Assembly (NCBI RefSeq): GCF_019636155.1
Contig: NZ_JAHBYB010000006.1
Location: forward strand, 62,001 to 126,000
Direction of reading: 5' to 3'
DNA length: 64,000 bases
Source of the DNA: Brevundimonas sp.
Lineage (GTDB): Bacteria; Pseudomonadota; Alphaproteobacteria; Caulobacterales; Caulobacteraceae
Position 1 is the stretch's first letter; every line of letters starts with the position of its first letter. Shown in pieces: positions 52,139 through 60,144 of this stretch. The notes under the pieces were generated by a model. That model worked only from the letters and a program-made list of their open reading frames with translations. It ran no database searches and was not told the origin of the DNA. Made by a program: the position numbers and the translations under genes.

Positions 52139-55100
52139 TTGGCTGATTCGACACTATTCAGCGCGGGCAGTCTGTTCAGCACCGACTACCTCGTCGAGGC
52201 CATCAAGGCGGAGGCGGCCTACAAGGCCGTCGACGCCGGGGCCCTGCGGGCACGGCTCGTAGAGGTAGCCGACGCCTTCCCCAAGAACGCCAAGACCAAC
52301 GAGAGCCAGACCGAGGACGACTTCATCTGGCCGATCCTTGATGCCCTGGGCTGGAAGGACTCGCTGCGCCAGCAGAACCTGACGGTCTCGGGTCGTGACG
52401 ATGTTCCCGATGGCCTGCTCTTCGCCGACGCCGCCGCCAAGGCCGCTGCCAACGCCCTGGACGAGCAGTGGAGACGCTACGCCCACGGACTGGCGGTCGT
52501 TGAAAGCAAACGCTGGGCGCGCCCGCTCGATCGCGCCTCGGGCCGGGACGAGACGACCGCCCCCTCCACCCAGATGCTGCGCTACCTGCGCCGGATCGAC
52601 GACACCAGCCAGGGCAAGCTGCGCTGGGGCATCCTGACCAACGGGACGCGCTGGCGGCTCTACTGGGCCGGGGCGCGGTCCATCTCCGAGGAGTTCCTGG
52701 AGATCGATCTCGGGCGTGTCCTCGGCCTCAACGGCGCAGCCGACCTGTTCATCGACGACGAGACCCGCGACCACTGGCTGCGCGTCTTCGCCTGCATGTT
52801 CGGCCGCGAGGCCTTCCTGCGCACAGGGGTCGACCAGACGTCATTCCACGACCGGGCCCGGGCCGAGGCCGCCTTCTACGAGGAGCGGGTCGCCGCCAGC
52901 CTGTCGCGGCTGGTGTTCGACGAGGTCTTCCCGGCGCTCGCGCGCGCCCTGGCTGCGTCCGCGCCCGAGGCCCCGCTCGACGACGTGCGGGACGCCGCCT
53001 TGATCCTGCTCTACCGGCTGCTGTTCCTGCTCTACGCCGAGGACCGCGACCTGCTGCCGGTCAGCGACGACCGCTATGACGACTACGCCCTGCGGCCCTT
53101 GCGCATCGAGATCGGCGACCGCGTCTCGAACGGCGACACCTTCTCGGGCACAGCCGCCAAGGTCTGGGCGCACCTCTCGGACCTGTCCCGGATCATCGAC
53201 AAGGGCGACGCCTCGGTCGGCATACCGCCCTATAACGGCGGCCTGTTCGCAGGGACCGGCGCGCCCCTGCTGGCCACCGCGCGGATCGCCGACGACGTCA
53301 TGGGCCCGGCGCTGGACGCCCTGTCCTATGAGCGGTCGTCGGGCCAGCGCCGCTATATCAACTACCGCGACCTGTCGGTTCAGCAGCTGGGCTCCATCTA
53401 CGAGCGCCTCCTGGAGTTCGAGGTCGTCCGCGAGGGCGACGCGGGCGATGCCGGGCACCTGACCGTCCGACCCAACCTGTTCGCCCGCAAGAACTCCGGC
53501 AGCTATTACACGCCCGACGAACTGGTCGGCCTGATCCTGGACGAGACGCTGGAGCCTCTGATCGCGGAGCGCCGACACGCCTTCGAGGCGGCGCTGGACG
53601 CGCTGGACACAAACGACACCCCGGAGATGCAGCGCGCGGCGCTGCGCGAGGTCGACCCGGCCGAGGCCATCCTTTCCCTGCGCGTCTGCGATCCGGCGAT
53701 GGGGTCGGGGCACTTCCTTGTCAGCCTGGTCGACACCCTCGCCGACCACGTCCTGGAGGCCATGGCCGAGGCCGCCGCCTTGGGTGCGGAGATGGACTAC
53801 ACCTCGTCCTTGGCTGGCGAGATCGAGAAAATCCGCGCGACCATCCTGCGCAACGCGCGCGCGGCGAAGTGGACGATCGACGAATCGCACCTGGACGACC
53901 GGCACATCGTTCGCCGCATGGTGCTGAAGCGCTGCGTCTATGGCGTCGACAAGAACCCGATGGCCGTCGAACTGGCCAAGGTGGCGCTCTGGCTGCACAC
54001 CTTCACCGTCGGCGCGCCCCTGTCTTTCATCGATCACCACCTGCACGCGGGCGACAGCCTGTTCGGTCTGTGGGTCCGCGACGCCATCGACAAGGCCGGC
54101 AAGCTGGGCGGCGAACTGCTGTGGAACGAGGCGCTGGCCAACGCCCAGCGCCAGGCCCTGGCCATGAAGACGATCGAGATGGCGACGGACGCCGAAATCG
54201 CCGAGGCTCACCGGTCCGCCGAGATGTGGACCGACGTCGAGTTCCAGATTGGGCCGCTCGACAGCTTCGTCAGTTTCATGCACGCGCTGGACTGGCTGAA
54301 CCTGAACAAGGACCAGAAGCGGCTCGTCCGCCTGTGGTTGGACGGGCAGTTCGGCGAGCCCCTGCCCATCGCGCGAGGCAGGGCGACGCCGACCCAGGGC
54401 CGGACCAAGGTCGACGAGATCGAAGGCTTCACGGACATCTGGCAAAGAGCCCGCGATCTGATCGCCGAGGAGCGCTTCCTGAACTGGCAGATCAGCTTCC
54501 CCGGCGTCTGGGACGACTGGGCCGGCAAGGACCGGGTCGGCGGCTTCGACGCCGTCGTCGGCAATCCGCCGTGGGACCGGATCAAGCTGCAACAGGTCGA
54601 GTGGTTCGCGGCGCGGCGTCCGGAGATCGCGCTCGCGCAGCGGGCGTCGGACCGGGCCAGGCTGATCGCCAAGCTGAAGGCGGACGGCGATCCGCTCTTC
54701 CAGGATTACGAGAAGGCCGACGCGCGTGCGGCGGACACGACCCGCATGGCGCGGACCTCGGGGCACTATCCTCAGCTGAGCCGGGGCGACATCAACCTCT
54801 ACAGCCTGTTCGTCGAGAGGGCGCAGGCGCTGGTGAAGCCCGGCGGCATGGTCGGACTGCTGACACCCAGCGGCATCGCGTCCGACCTGTCGGCCAGCAC
54901 CTTCTTCCGCAGCGTGGCGACCGAGGGGCGCTTGAAGGCGCTCTACGACTTCGAAAACCGGAGACCCCGCTACGGCCTGGAGCCCTTCTTCCCGGACGTC
55001 GACAGCCGGTTCAAGTTCTGCGCCTTGATCGCCAGCCCCGGCCGACGGTTCGATGCCGCGACCTGCGGCTTCTTTCTTCAGTCGGTGATAGAGACGCGTG

Positions 55101-56236
55101 ATCCCGATCGAGCCTTTCCCATCACGGCCGCCGACTTCGCGGGCGTGAACCCCAACACCGGCACCGCGCCCATCTTCCGGTCGCGCCGCGACATGGCCCT
55201 TACCACCGCCATCTACTCCCGCCTGCCGGTGATGGTGGATCGATCCAGCGGGGAGCGTGTCGCGGCCTGGCCCGTCCGCTACGCCACCATGTTCCACATG
55301 ACCAACGACAGCCACCTGTTCCGGACACGTGCCGAACTGGAAGGCGCGGAAGGCGCGTGGGCGACTGGGGGCAATAGGTTCCAGTCGGCATCGGGCGAAT
55401 GGGTGCCGCTCTACGAAGGCAAGATGATCCAAGCCTTCGATCACCGCGCCGCGAGCGTCGTCGTGAATGCCGCAAACCTCAATCGCCCAGCACAGCCGCT
55501 GTCGACCACGGTGGAACAGCACGCGGACCCAACATGGATTCCTGATCCGCAGTTCTGGGTCTCGATCGATAGGACTGTCTATCCAGACACCGGTTGGGTT
55601 CTGGGCTTCAAGGAAATCACGGCCCCGAGCAACGTCCGAACGATGATCGCGACGATCCTGCCTGCCGTGGGGTTCGGCAACAAAGTGCCTGTTCTCTTGT
55701 CCACAGGTCCATCGCGGGATGAATGGCTGCTCGGCGCCAACCTGAACTCTACCGTCTTCGACTTTACGACCCGGCAGAAGGTTCAGGGCCAGACGCTGAA
55801 TCTCTTCATCGTCGAGCAGCTGCCCGTCGTCCCGCCCGCCGCCTATGAACGAGCCTTCGGGCTCAAGACCGCCCGCGACATCGTCCGCGAAGCCGTCCTT
55901 GAACTCAGCTACACCGCCCACGACCTCGCCCCGTTCGCGCGCGACCTGGGCCATCTCGATGACGCCGGCGACGTCCTGCCGCCGTTCGTCTGGGACGAGG
56001 AACGCCGCCTGAAGCTGCGGGCCAAGCTGGATGCGCTCTACTTCATCCTCTACGGCGTCTTCGACCCCGCCGACCCGGCCCGGAGCCGCGACGACATCCG
56101 CTACATCTACTCGACCTTCCCCATCGTCGAGCGCGAGGAGATTGCCCGGTGGGGCTCCTACCGGAGCCGGGACCTCGCCCTGGCCTGGATCAACGCCCTG
56201 ATGGCAGGCCAGCCCGACGCCGAGATCGCGCGATGA
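52139..56236 (+). CDS. Single-chain restriction endonuclease-methyltransferase (Eco57I-type, type IIG-like)
   Basis: 1365 residues. The N-terminal region has a PD-(D/E)xK nuclease pattern: an acidic ESQTEDDFIWPILDALGW, Asp91 in DVPDGLLF and Glu122/Lys124 in VVESKRW. A helical linker leads to a gamma/Eco57I-type adenine methyltransferase with motif I at Asp518 (CDPAMGSGHFLVSLVD) and the catalytic NPPW at 809-812 (VVGNPPWDRI). The C-terminal third (about 1000-1365) is probably the target-recognition domain. Cutting and self-methylation in one chain would defend against phage. The start is a TTG after GGGGGGCC; no ATG is suitable. The stop overlaps the next gene (ATGA). Confidence 0.88.
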   Translation: MADSTLFSAGSLFSTDYLVEAIKAEAAYKAVDAGALRARLVEVADAFPKNAKTNESQTEDDFIWPILDALGWKDSLRQQNLTVSGRDDVPDGLLFADAAAKAAANALDEQWRRYAHGLAVVESKRWARPLDRASGRDETTAPSTQMLRYLRRIDDTSQGKLRWGILTNGTRWRLYWAGARSISEEFLEIDLGRVLGLNGAADLFIDDETRDHWLRVFACMFGREAFLRTGVDQTSFHDRARAEAAFYEERVAASLSRLVFDEVFPALARALAASAPEAPLDDVRDAALILLYRLLFLLYAEDRDLLPVSDDRYDDYALRPLRIEIGDRVSNGDTFSGTAAKVWAHLSDLSRIIDKGDASVGIPPYNGGLFAGTGAPLLATARIADDVMGPALDALSYERSSGQRRYINYRDLSVQQLGSIYERLLEFEVVREGDAGDAGHLTVRPNLFARKNSGSYYTPDELVGLILDETLEPLIAERRHAFEAALDALDTNDTPEMQRAALREVDPAEAILSLRVCDPAMGSGHFLVSLVDTLADHVLEAMAEAAALGAEMDYTSSLAGEIEKIRATILRNARAAKWTIDESHLDDRHIVRRMVLKRCVYGVDKNPMAVELAKVALWLHTFTVGAPLSFIDHHLHAGDSLFGLWVRDAIDKAGKLGGELLWNEALANAQRQALAMKTIEMATDAEIAEAHRSAEMWTDVEFQIGPLDSFVSFMHALDWLNLNKDQKRLVRLWLDGQFGEPLPIARGRATPTQGRTKVDEIEGFTDIWQRARDLIAEERFLNWQISFPGVWDDWAGKDRVGGFDAVVGNPPWDRIKLQQVEWFAARRPEIALAQRASDRARLIAKLKADGDPLFQDYEKADARAADTTRMARTSGHYPQLSRGDINLYSLFVERAQALVKPGGMVGLLTPSGIASDLSASTFFRSVATEGRLKALYDFENRRPRYGLEPFFPDVDSRFKFCALIASPGRRFDAATCGFFLQSVIETRDPDRAFPITAADFAGVNPNTGTAPIFRSRRDMALTTAIYSRLPVMVDRSSGERVAAWPVRYATMFHMTNDSHLFRTRAELEGAEGAWATGGNRFQSASGEWVPLYEGKMIQAFDHRAASVVVNAANLNRPAQPLSTTVEQHADPTWIPDPQFWVSIDRTVYPDTGWVLGFKEITAPSNVRTMIATILPAVGFGNKVPVLLSTGPSRDEWLLGANLNSTVFDFTTRQKVQGQTLNLFIVEQLPVVPPAAYERAFGLKTARDIVREAVLELSYTAHDLAPFARDLGHLDDAGDVLPPFVWDEERRLKLRAKLDALYFILYGVFDPADPARSRDDIRYIYSTFPIVEREEIARWGSYRSRDLALAWINALMAGQPDAEIAR

Positions 56237-57528
56237 AGGCGCCCGTGGAACTGCGCGTGCCGCCCGCCGCGCCAGAGCCCGCAGCCGGACCCGAGGCCGC
56301 TCCGGCGCCCGGCCCCCGCGCTCCTGTCCGCCGACGAGGCAACAGCCTTGAGCGATGGGAGATCGCACTGATCAAGGCCATGATCGCCGATGGGCGATGG
56401 CCGAACGATCAGGACATCCTGGCCCACTTCACTCGCCCCACCCGATCGGTCAACCATCGGGCCATCGCCGAAATCAGGACCAGGAAGAAGCACACGGCTG
56501 TAAAGCCGGCGTCGCCCGAGGACCTTGAAGCCTTTCTCGCGTCCTGGCCCGATGTCGACCCTGAGACCGGCCTCAGCCTCCAAGGCGACGAACTGCTGAT
56601 CAAGGCGCGCGAGGCCATGATCGCGGCGGTCCACATCTTCAACGGCGCGGGCCTGACCTTTCGAGCCGAACTGTTCATCGTCACGGCAGTCATCGCGTGG
56701 ACCTACCTGCTGCACGCCTGGTTCAAGCGGGAGGGCATCGATTACCGCCATACCAAGACGGAGAAGGGCGAACGGGTCGGTCTGAAGACGCCCAATGGGG
56801 CCGACAAATACTGGGAACTGGCCCAGTGCCTGAAGCACGCGCGATGCCCGGTCGAGCGCGGGGCGGCCGACAACCTGCTCTATCTCCTCGAACTGCGTCA
56901 CGAGATCGAGCATCGATCGACCAACCGGATCGACGATGCTGTCAGCGCCAAGCTGCAAGCCTGCTGCATCAACTTCAACGACGTCATCAAGGCACAGTTC
57001 GGGGCTCAATACGCCCTAGAGCGTCGCCTTCCGATCGCGCTCCAGTTCGTCACCTTCAGCCCGGATCAGCGGGCGCTGCTCAAGAAGGCGGGCAACCTGC
57101 CCCGCCATATCGAGACGATGATGGAAGGCTTCGAGCAGAAGCTGACGCCCGAGCAACAGGACGACCCCCGCTTCGCCTATCGCGTCTTCATGATCCGCAA
57201 GACGGCGAACCGTGCCCCCGGCGCTGACCTAGCCGTCGAATTGGTGCCGCCCGGCTCCGACGTTGAAGCGAAGTTCAGCATGGCGCTGAAGGAGGTCGAG
57301 AAGCGCAAATATCTACCCGCCGAGGTCGTGGCCAAGGTGCGAGCCGAGGGCTTCAGCCGCTTCACGATGGACAGTCACACGAGGCTTTGGAAGCGCCTCG
57401 ATGCGCGGGACCCTGCCAAAGGATACGGCGCCGTCGCCGTCGGCAAGCAGTGGTGCTGGTATGAAACCTGGGTGAACCGGGTGCTTGAAGAATGCCGAGA
57501 TCACCCGGATCGATACCGGGCTGCCTGA
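56233..57528 (+). CDS. DUF3644 (HEPN-superfamily) protein coupled to the restriction-methylase
   Basis: 431 residues, translationally coupled to the restriction gene by ATGA. After a disordered Pro/Ala N-terminus (1-35) comes a winged-helix-like segment (LERWEIALIKAMIADGRWPN, SVNHRAIAEIRTRK), then the DUF3644 domain with IKAREAMIAAVHIFNGAGLT and FRAELFIVTAVIAWTYLLHA. The stretch LELRHEIEHR contains R222-x4-H227, the HEPN ribonuclease motif. Many HEPN proteins are RNases acting in abortive defence, so an RNA-cleaving back-up to the restriction enzyme is plausible; this is inference. The C-terminal 130 residues are a separate helical domain with no name I can give. Confidence 0.82.
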   Translation: MKAPVELRVPPAAPEPAAGPEAAPAPGPRAPVRRRGNSLERWEIALIKAMIADGRWPNDQDILAHFTRPTRSVNHRAIAEIRTRKKHTAVKPASPEDLEAFLASWPDVDPETGLSLQGDELLIKAREAMIAAVHIFNGAGLTFRAELFIVTAVIAWTYLLHAWFKREGIDYRHTKTEKGERVGLKTPNGADKYWELAQCLKHARCPVERGAADNLLYLLELRHEIEHRSTNRIDDAVSAKLQACCINFNDVIKAQFGAQYALERRLPIALQFVTFSPDQRALLKKAGNLPRHIETMMEGFEQKLTPEQQDDPRFAYRVFMIRKTANRAPGADLAVELVPPGSDVEAKFSMALKEVEKRKYLPAEVVAKVRAEGFSRFTMDSHTRLWKRLDARDPAKGYGAVAVGKQWCWYETWVNRVLEECRDHPDRYRAA

Positions 57529-57532
57529 CCTC

Positions 57533-58000
57533 CTAGTGGAGCGCCATCCGTGGAAGATGGACCAAAGCCCACGAACGGACGACGCCCGCGAAAAACCCCT
57601 TGGGACTTTCCGGCATCTTCATCACGTCCGGCCAGAACACAAAGTTCGTCTGGGCCCCGAGCCAGGCGTTGATCTCACCCCGCACGCGGTCGGCGTAAGG
57701 TCCGAAATCCTCCTCCACGCCTTCACGCCCCAGAAAGAGCGAAACACCAAGGCGCAGTTCGGAGCCCAGCACGGGGCCATGAAGATGCTGGCAGACAGCA
57801 CCTTGCAGATCATCCACCTCGATCTGACGGACCAACGCGGTGCCGGCGGGCAGTCGAACGATGCCGACGTCACCGGGGGCGTGGATGCGAAACTCGTTCC
57901 GCAGCACAACCGCCAGAGAGCCGCCGCCGTCCGGGACGAGGCTCATGTCCTCTTGGAGGCAGGATGTGTGGACCGAGACCGGGTTGAGGTGCGCCTTCAA
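57533..58000 (-). CDS. Unknown protein coupled to the excisionase-like HTH
   Basis: 155 residues from a TTG that overlaps the HTH gene stop (TTGA), which argues for this start and frame over the opposite-strand reading. It appears as a beta-rich first half (LAVVLRNEFRIHAPGDVGIV, RLPAGTALVRQIEVDDLQGA) and a second half with LGVSLFLGREGVEEDFGPYA and TNFVFWPDVMKMPESPKGFF. No known family. It may be a partner or modulator of the HTH protein. Its stop lies four bases from the convergent DUF3644 stop. Confidence 0.5.
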   Translation of the reverse strand: MKAHLNPVSVHTSCLQEDMSLVPDGGGSLAVVLRNEFRIHAPGDVGIVRLPAGTALVRQIEVDDLQGAVCQHLHGPVLGSELRLGVSLFLGREGVEEDFGPYADRVRGEINAWLGAQTNFVFWPDVMKMPESPKGFFAGVVRSWALVHLPRMALH

Positions 58001-58308
58001 GTGCGAGCGCTCCGGGCAGGACGACCCCCGCGACGCATCGTGTAAGGGCCGCCCGCGAAGGACTTGTGCTCGCGCCGCACTGCATTCGCCTCGCGGGTGT
58101 TCGTCGCCATCTTGGTCGCCATGTAATTCAGCAGATCGGACAACCGGTAGCGCGGGTCGCGACCGAGGGCGGCCGAGTAGCAGGGACCCTGTCCGCGCAA
58201 GCGCCATTTCGAGAGAGTGTCGACCTTCACGCCCATGTAGGTCGCGGCTTCCTGGGTCGTCAGCCAGCGGTCATCCAGCAGGCTGAGGTTGTGGCTCGTG
58301 GCAGTCAT
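57997..58308 (-). CDS. Excisionase/AlpA-like helix-turn-helix protein
   Basis: 103 residues from an ATG with a perfect AGGAGG site. The MerR/excisionase-type HTH reads DRWLTTQEAATYMGVKVDTL then SKWRLRGQGPCYSAALGRDP and RYRLSDLLNYMATK. Such small proteins act as recombination directionality factors or island regulators; the integrase lies 6 kb away in the same island. The C-terminal 35 residues are basic. It heads a two-gene unit with the unknown protein. Confidence 0.82.
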   Translation of the reverse strand: MTATSHNLSLLDDRWLTTQEAATYMGVKVDTLSKWRLRGQGPCYSAALGRDPRYRLSDLLNYMATKMATNTREANAVRREHKSFAGGPYTMRRGGRPARSART

Positions 58309-58362
58309 GGGTCCTCCTGTTTCGTTGCACGTCTCCATTGGTCGGTGCGTTGTCGATGCGTT

Positions 58363-58392
58363 CATAAAGGCTTAACCACGTCGCGATGTCAA
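58363..58392 (-). promoter_or_regulatory. Promoter of the excisionase-like gene
   Basis: On the minus strand TTGACA (58392-58387) and TTTATG (58368-58363) are 18 bases apart, 55 bases before the ATG. The 170 bases around it (58310-58480) are the most AT-rich in the window and also hold a GTTA-N9-TAAC inverted repeat near 58425-58441, a possible operator; no gene is seen there. Confidence 0.55.
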
Positions 58393-58481
58393 GCGTTTTC
58401 TGAATTCGTGTCGCCTATTGCATGTTAATACATTGGTAACCAGAACAAACAGTTAAAGTATACTGGCCCAAATGTCATTGA

Positions 58482-59072
58482 TTACTTAGCGAAGCGCTTT
58501 ACGCGACCCGGGTCGTAGCGCTGAAATTTCGCCTCCAGAAAATCGGCGATCTTCGGCCACGGGTTGTTGGGTATGGGGAGAGCGGCCCGCCGCTTCACCT
58601 CGACCAACAGCTTCTCGCGTTCCATATAATCCGCGACGGCGGCGTGTTCGGCTCGCCGAGCGCGCGGCCCCTCCAGCGCCAGCGCCTGAATGCCCGCCAG
58701 CGACCGATCTCCCTTCAGCCGGTTGGCGCGATCGCTGATCACGCGGACATTGCCCGGCACATAACCCCCGCCCGGATCGATCCGGTCGAGGGACGGCGAG
58801 GCATCGGAACGACTGCCACCAACTACCAGCGGAATGCCGAGGACGGGGCAGTGATCAGGAATGACGAGGTCCTGGCGCCGCAGGCCATACGGGACGTCTT
58901 TCCGGCGCGCACGCTGTTTGGCCCGGTCCACAAGGGCCCGCGAAGGCTCGGTGGTCCTCGCCCGGCGTTGCCAGTCACGCATGTAAGCCGCGTTGCAACC
59001 GTGGCAGGATTGGCGATGCGTCGGCTTTCCGTGACGAGGACAAGACGACTGTGCCGGTCTGGGGTAGATCAT
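58482..59072 (-). CDS. HNH-type endonuclease-like protein
   Basis: 196 residues from an ATG four bases after GGAGGT. The N-terminus has clustered Cys/His (SSCPRHGKPTHRQSCHGCN) that could bind zinc. The core HCPVLGIPLVV, PSLDRIDPGGGYVPGNVRVI and SDRANRLKGD is the signature of phage-type HNH-like nucleases. The remaining third is helical (EGPRARRAEHAAVADYMERE). It could be a homing-type or restriction nuclease; no methylase is adjacent. It is divergent from the XRE gene with shared operator half-sites. Confidence 0.72.
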   Translation of the reverse strand: MIYPRPAQSSCPRHGKPTHRQSCHGCNAAYMRDWQRRARTTEPSRALVDRAKQRARRKDVPYGLRRQDLVIPDHCPVLGIPLVVGGSRSDASPSLDRIDPGGGYVPGNVRVISDRANRLKGDRSLAGIQALALEGPRARRAEHAAVADYMEREKLLVEVKRRAALPIPNNPWPKIADFLEAKFQRYDPGRVKRFAK

Positions 59073-59073
59073 A

Positions 59074-59118
59074 AGCACCTCCATTCTAGGAATGGTGCTG
59101 AGTATCAACATTGGTGCT
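59074..59118. promoter_or_regulatory. Operator half-sites between HNH and XRE genes
   Basis: AGCACC (59074-59079) and GGTGCT (59094-59099) form an inverted repeat, and a second GGTGCT lies at 59113-59118 in tandem, 19 bases on. The sites cover both gene starts, fitting repression of the HNH gene and autorepression by the XRE protein. Confidence 0.55.
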
Positions 59119-59120
59119 AA

Positions 59121-59432
59121 ATGTCAATCATGCGCAGTGGACCGGCTGATCCAGAAGTCACGGGTGCCCAGATCAGGGGGGCTCGCGGCCTGCTGAACAT
59201 GTCGGTGGCGGAGTTGTCAGAACGCACCGGGTTGGCGATCAACACGATCCGGAAGGCCGAAAAGACGAACGGCTTGCCTGAAGTGACATCTGGCAACCTT
59301 CGGCTGATCATCACGACGCTCGAACAGGCTGGAATACTCTTCGTCCCTGCTGACCACCTGGGTGCTGGGGTGCGGCTTCGCGACCTTGACCTTCAGCCAC
59401 TCCAGCGGCGTCGGGAAAAATCGGCTGAGTGA
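59121..59432 (+). CDS. XRE-family HTH transcriptional regulator
   Basis: 103 residues; ATG at 59121 (an ATG three codons later is also possible). The Cro/CI-type HTH reads VTGAQIRGARGLLNMSVAEL, SERTGLAINTIRKAEKTNG. The C-terminal part (LRLIITTLEQAGILFVPADH) is typical of short phage-like regulators. It is probably the repressor of the divergent HNH gene. Its stop is 16 bases from the convergent kdpE stop, marking the island edge. Confidence 0.85.
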   Translation: MSIMRSGPADPEVTGAQIRGARGLLNMSVAELSERTGLAINTIRKAEKTNGLPEVTSGNLRLIITTLEQAGILFVPADHLGAGVRLRDLDLQPLQRRREKSAE

Positions 59433-59448
59433 CGCCGGGCGTTTGCTG

Positions 59449-60138
59449 TCAGGTCCGCAGACGATAGCCGACGCCTGGCTCTGTCAGGATCATCTGCGGC
59501 TGGGCGGGATCGTTCTCCAATTTGTGCCGAAGTTGCCCGATCACGACGCGCAGATACTGCGTGTCGGCAGCATGAGACGCACCCCAGACGGCTGTGAGCA
59601 AATCGGCGTGGCCGATTAGCTTGCCGGCGTGACGCGCCAGATGGCCGAGCAGGTCGTATTCCTTGGGGGTCAGCCGCACGGGCCGGCCCTCGCGGGTCAC
59701 CAGCCGATGGTCCAGGTCGATCACCACATCGCCGACGACGATGGGACCCTTGTGAGCCTTGGGGTCCGAAGTCTGGCGAAGGCTCGCGCGAATACGGGCC
59801 AACAGTTCACCGACGCCGAAGGGCTTTTCGACATAGTCATTGGCGCCCAGGTCGAGCGCTTCGATCTTTTCGGCTTCGCGATCACGGGCGGACAGGATGA
59901 TGATCGGGCCGGTGTAGAACTCGCGGGCGCGGACCAGCACGTCCTTGCCGTCCATGTCGGGCAGGCCGAGGTCGAGGACCACGGCGTCAGGACTCCACAG
60001 GGCGATGCCGCGCAGGCCTTCCTGACCGCTGTCGGCCCGCTTCGGCTCGTAGCCGGCGGCGTCCAGCGCGGGCGACAAGAAGCGGTGAATCTGCGGTTCG
60101 TCGTCGATGACGAGGATGCGGGGTCTGGCGGCCGACAT
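59449..60138 (-). CDS. kdpE: Response regulator KdpE
   Basis: 229 residues, OmpR-type. Receiver domain with phospho-acceptor Asp56 in DAVVLDLGLPDMDG and conserved DDEP and Lys in VEKPFG; winged-helix DNA-binding domain with VRLTPKEYDLLGHLARHAGK and TEPGVGYRLRT. Activates the kdp potassium-uptake operon under potassium limitation. Follows kdpD by six bases. Confidence 0.95.
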   Translation of the reverse strand: MSAARPRILVIDDEPQIHRFLSPALDAAGYEPKRADSGQEGLRGIALWSPDAVVLDLGLPDMDGKDVLVRAREFYTGPIIILSARDREAEKIEALDLGANDYVEKPFGVGELLARIRASLRQTSDPKAHKGPIVVGDVVIDLDHRLVTREGRPVRLTPKEYDLLGHLARHAGKLIGHADLLTAVWGASHAADTQYLRVVIGQLRHKLENDPAQPQMILTEPGVGYRLRT

Positions 60139-60144
60139 GGGGCT

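Larger units (their letters stand above)
50723..59432. mobile_element. Integrase-borne accessory/defence island
   Basis: The block from the tyrosine integrase to the XRE regulator has a different gene content and partly lower GC than the flanks (upp on the left, the kdp genes on the right). It carries a restriction-methylase, a HEPN-domain protein, an excisionase-like HTH, an HNH protein and a phage-type regulator. I could not find flanking attachment repeats or a tRNA target, so the borders are approximate. Confidence 0.6.

Noticed and set aside
52841-56368. A 1175-codon open frame antisense to the restriction-methylase
   Set aside because: The plus strand shows clear methylase and nuclease motifs; the minus frame is a compositional shadow with no ribosome-binding site or motif.
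52139-57528. BREX or DISARM system
   Set aside because: No helicase, phosphatase, Lon-like or AAA+ BREX/DISARM genes accompany the methylase; only the nuclease-methylase and DUF3644 genes are present.
57485-58045. A 186-codon plus-strand frame opposite the unknown island protein
   Set aside because: The minus strand has the TTGA coupling with a well-supported HTH gene; the plus frame lacks a ribosome-binding site and starts inside the DUF3644 gene.
58644-59120. A plus-strand frame opposite the HNH gene
   Set aside because: The HNH-type motifs and a strong GGAGGT site support the minus strand.
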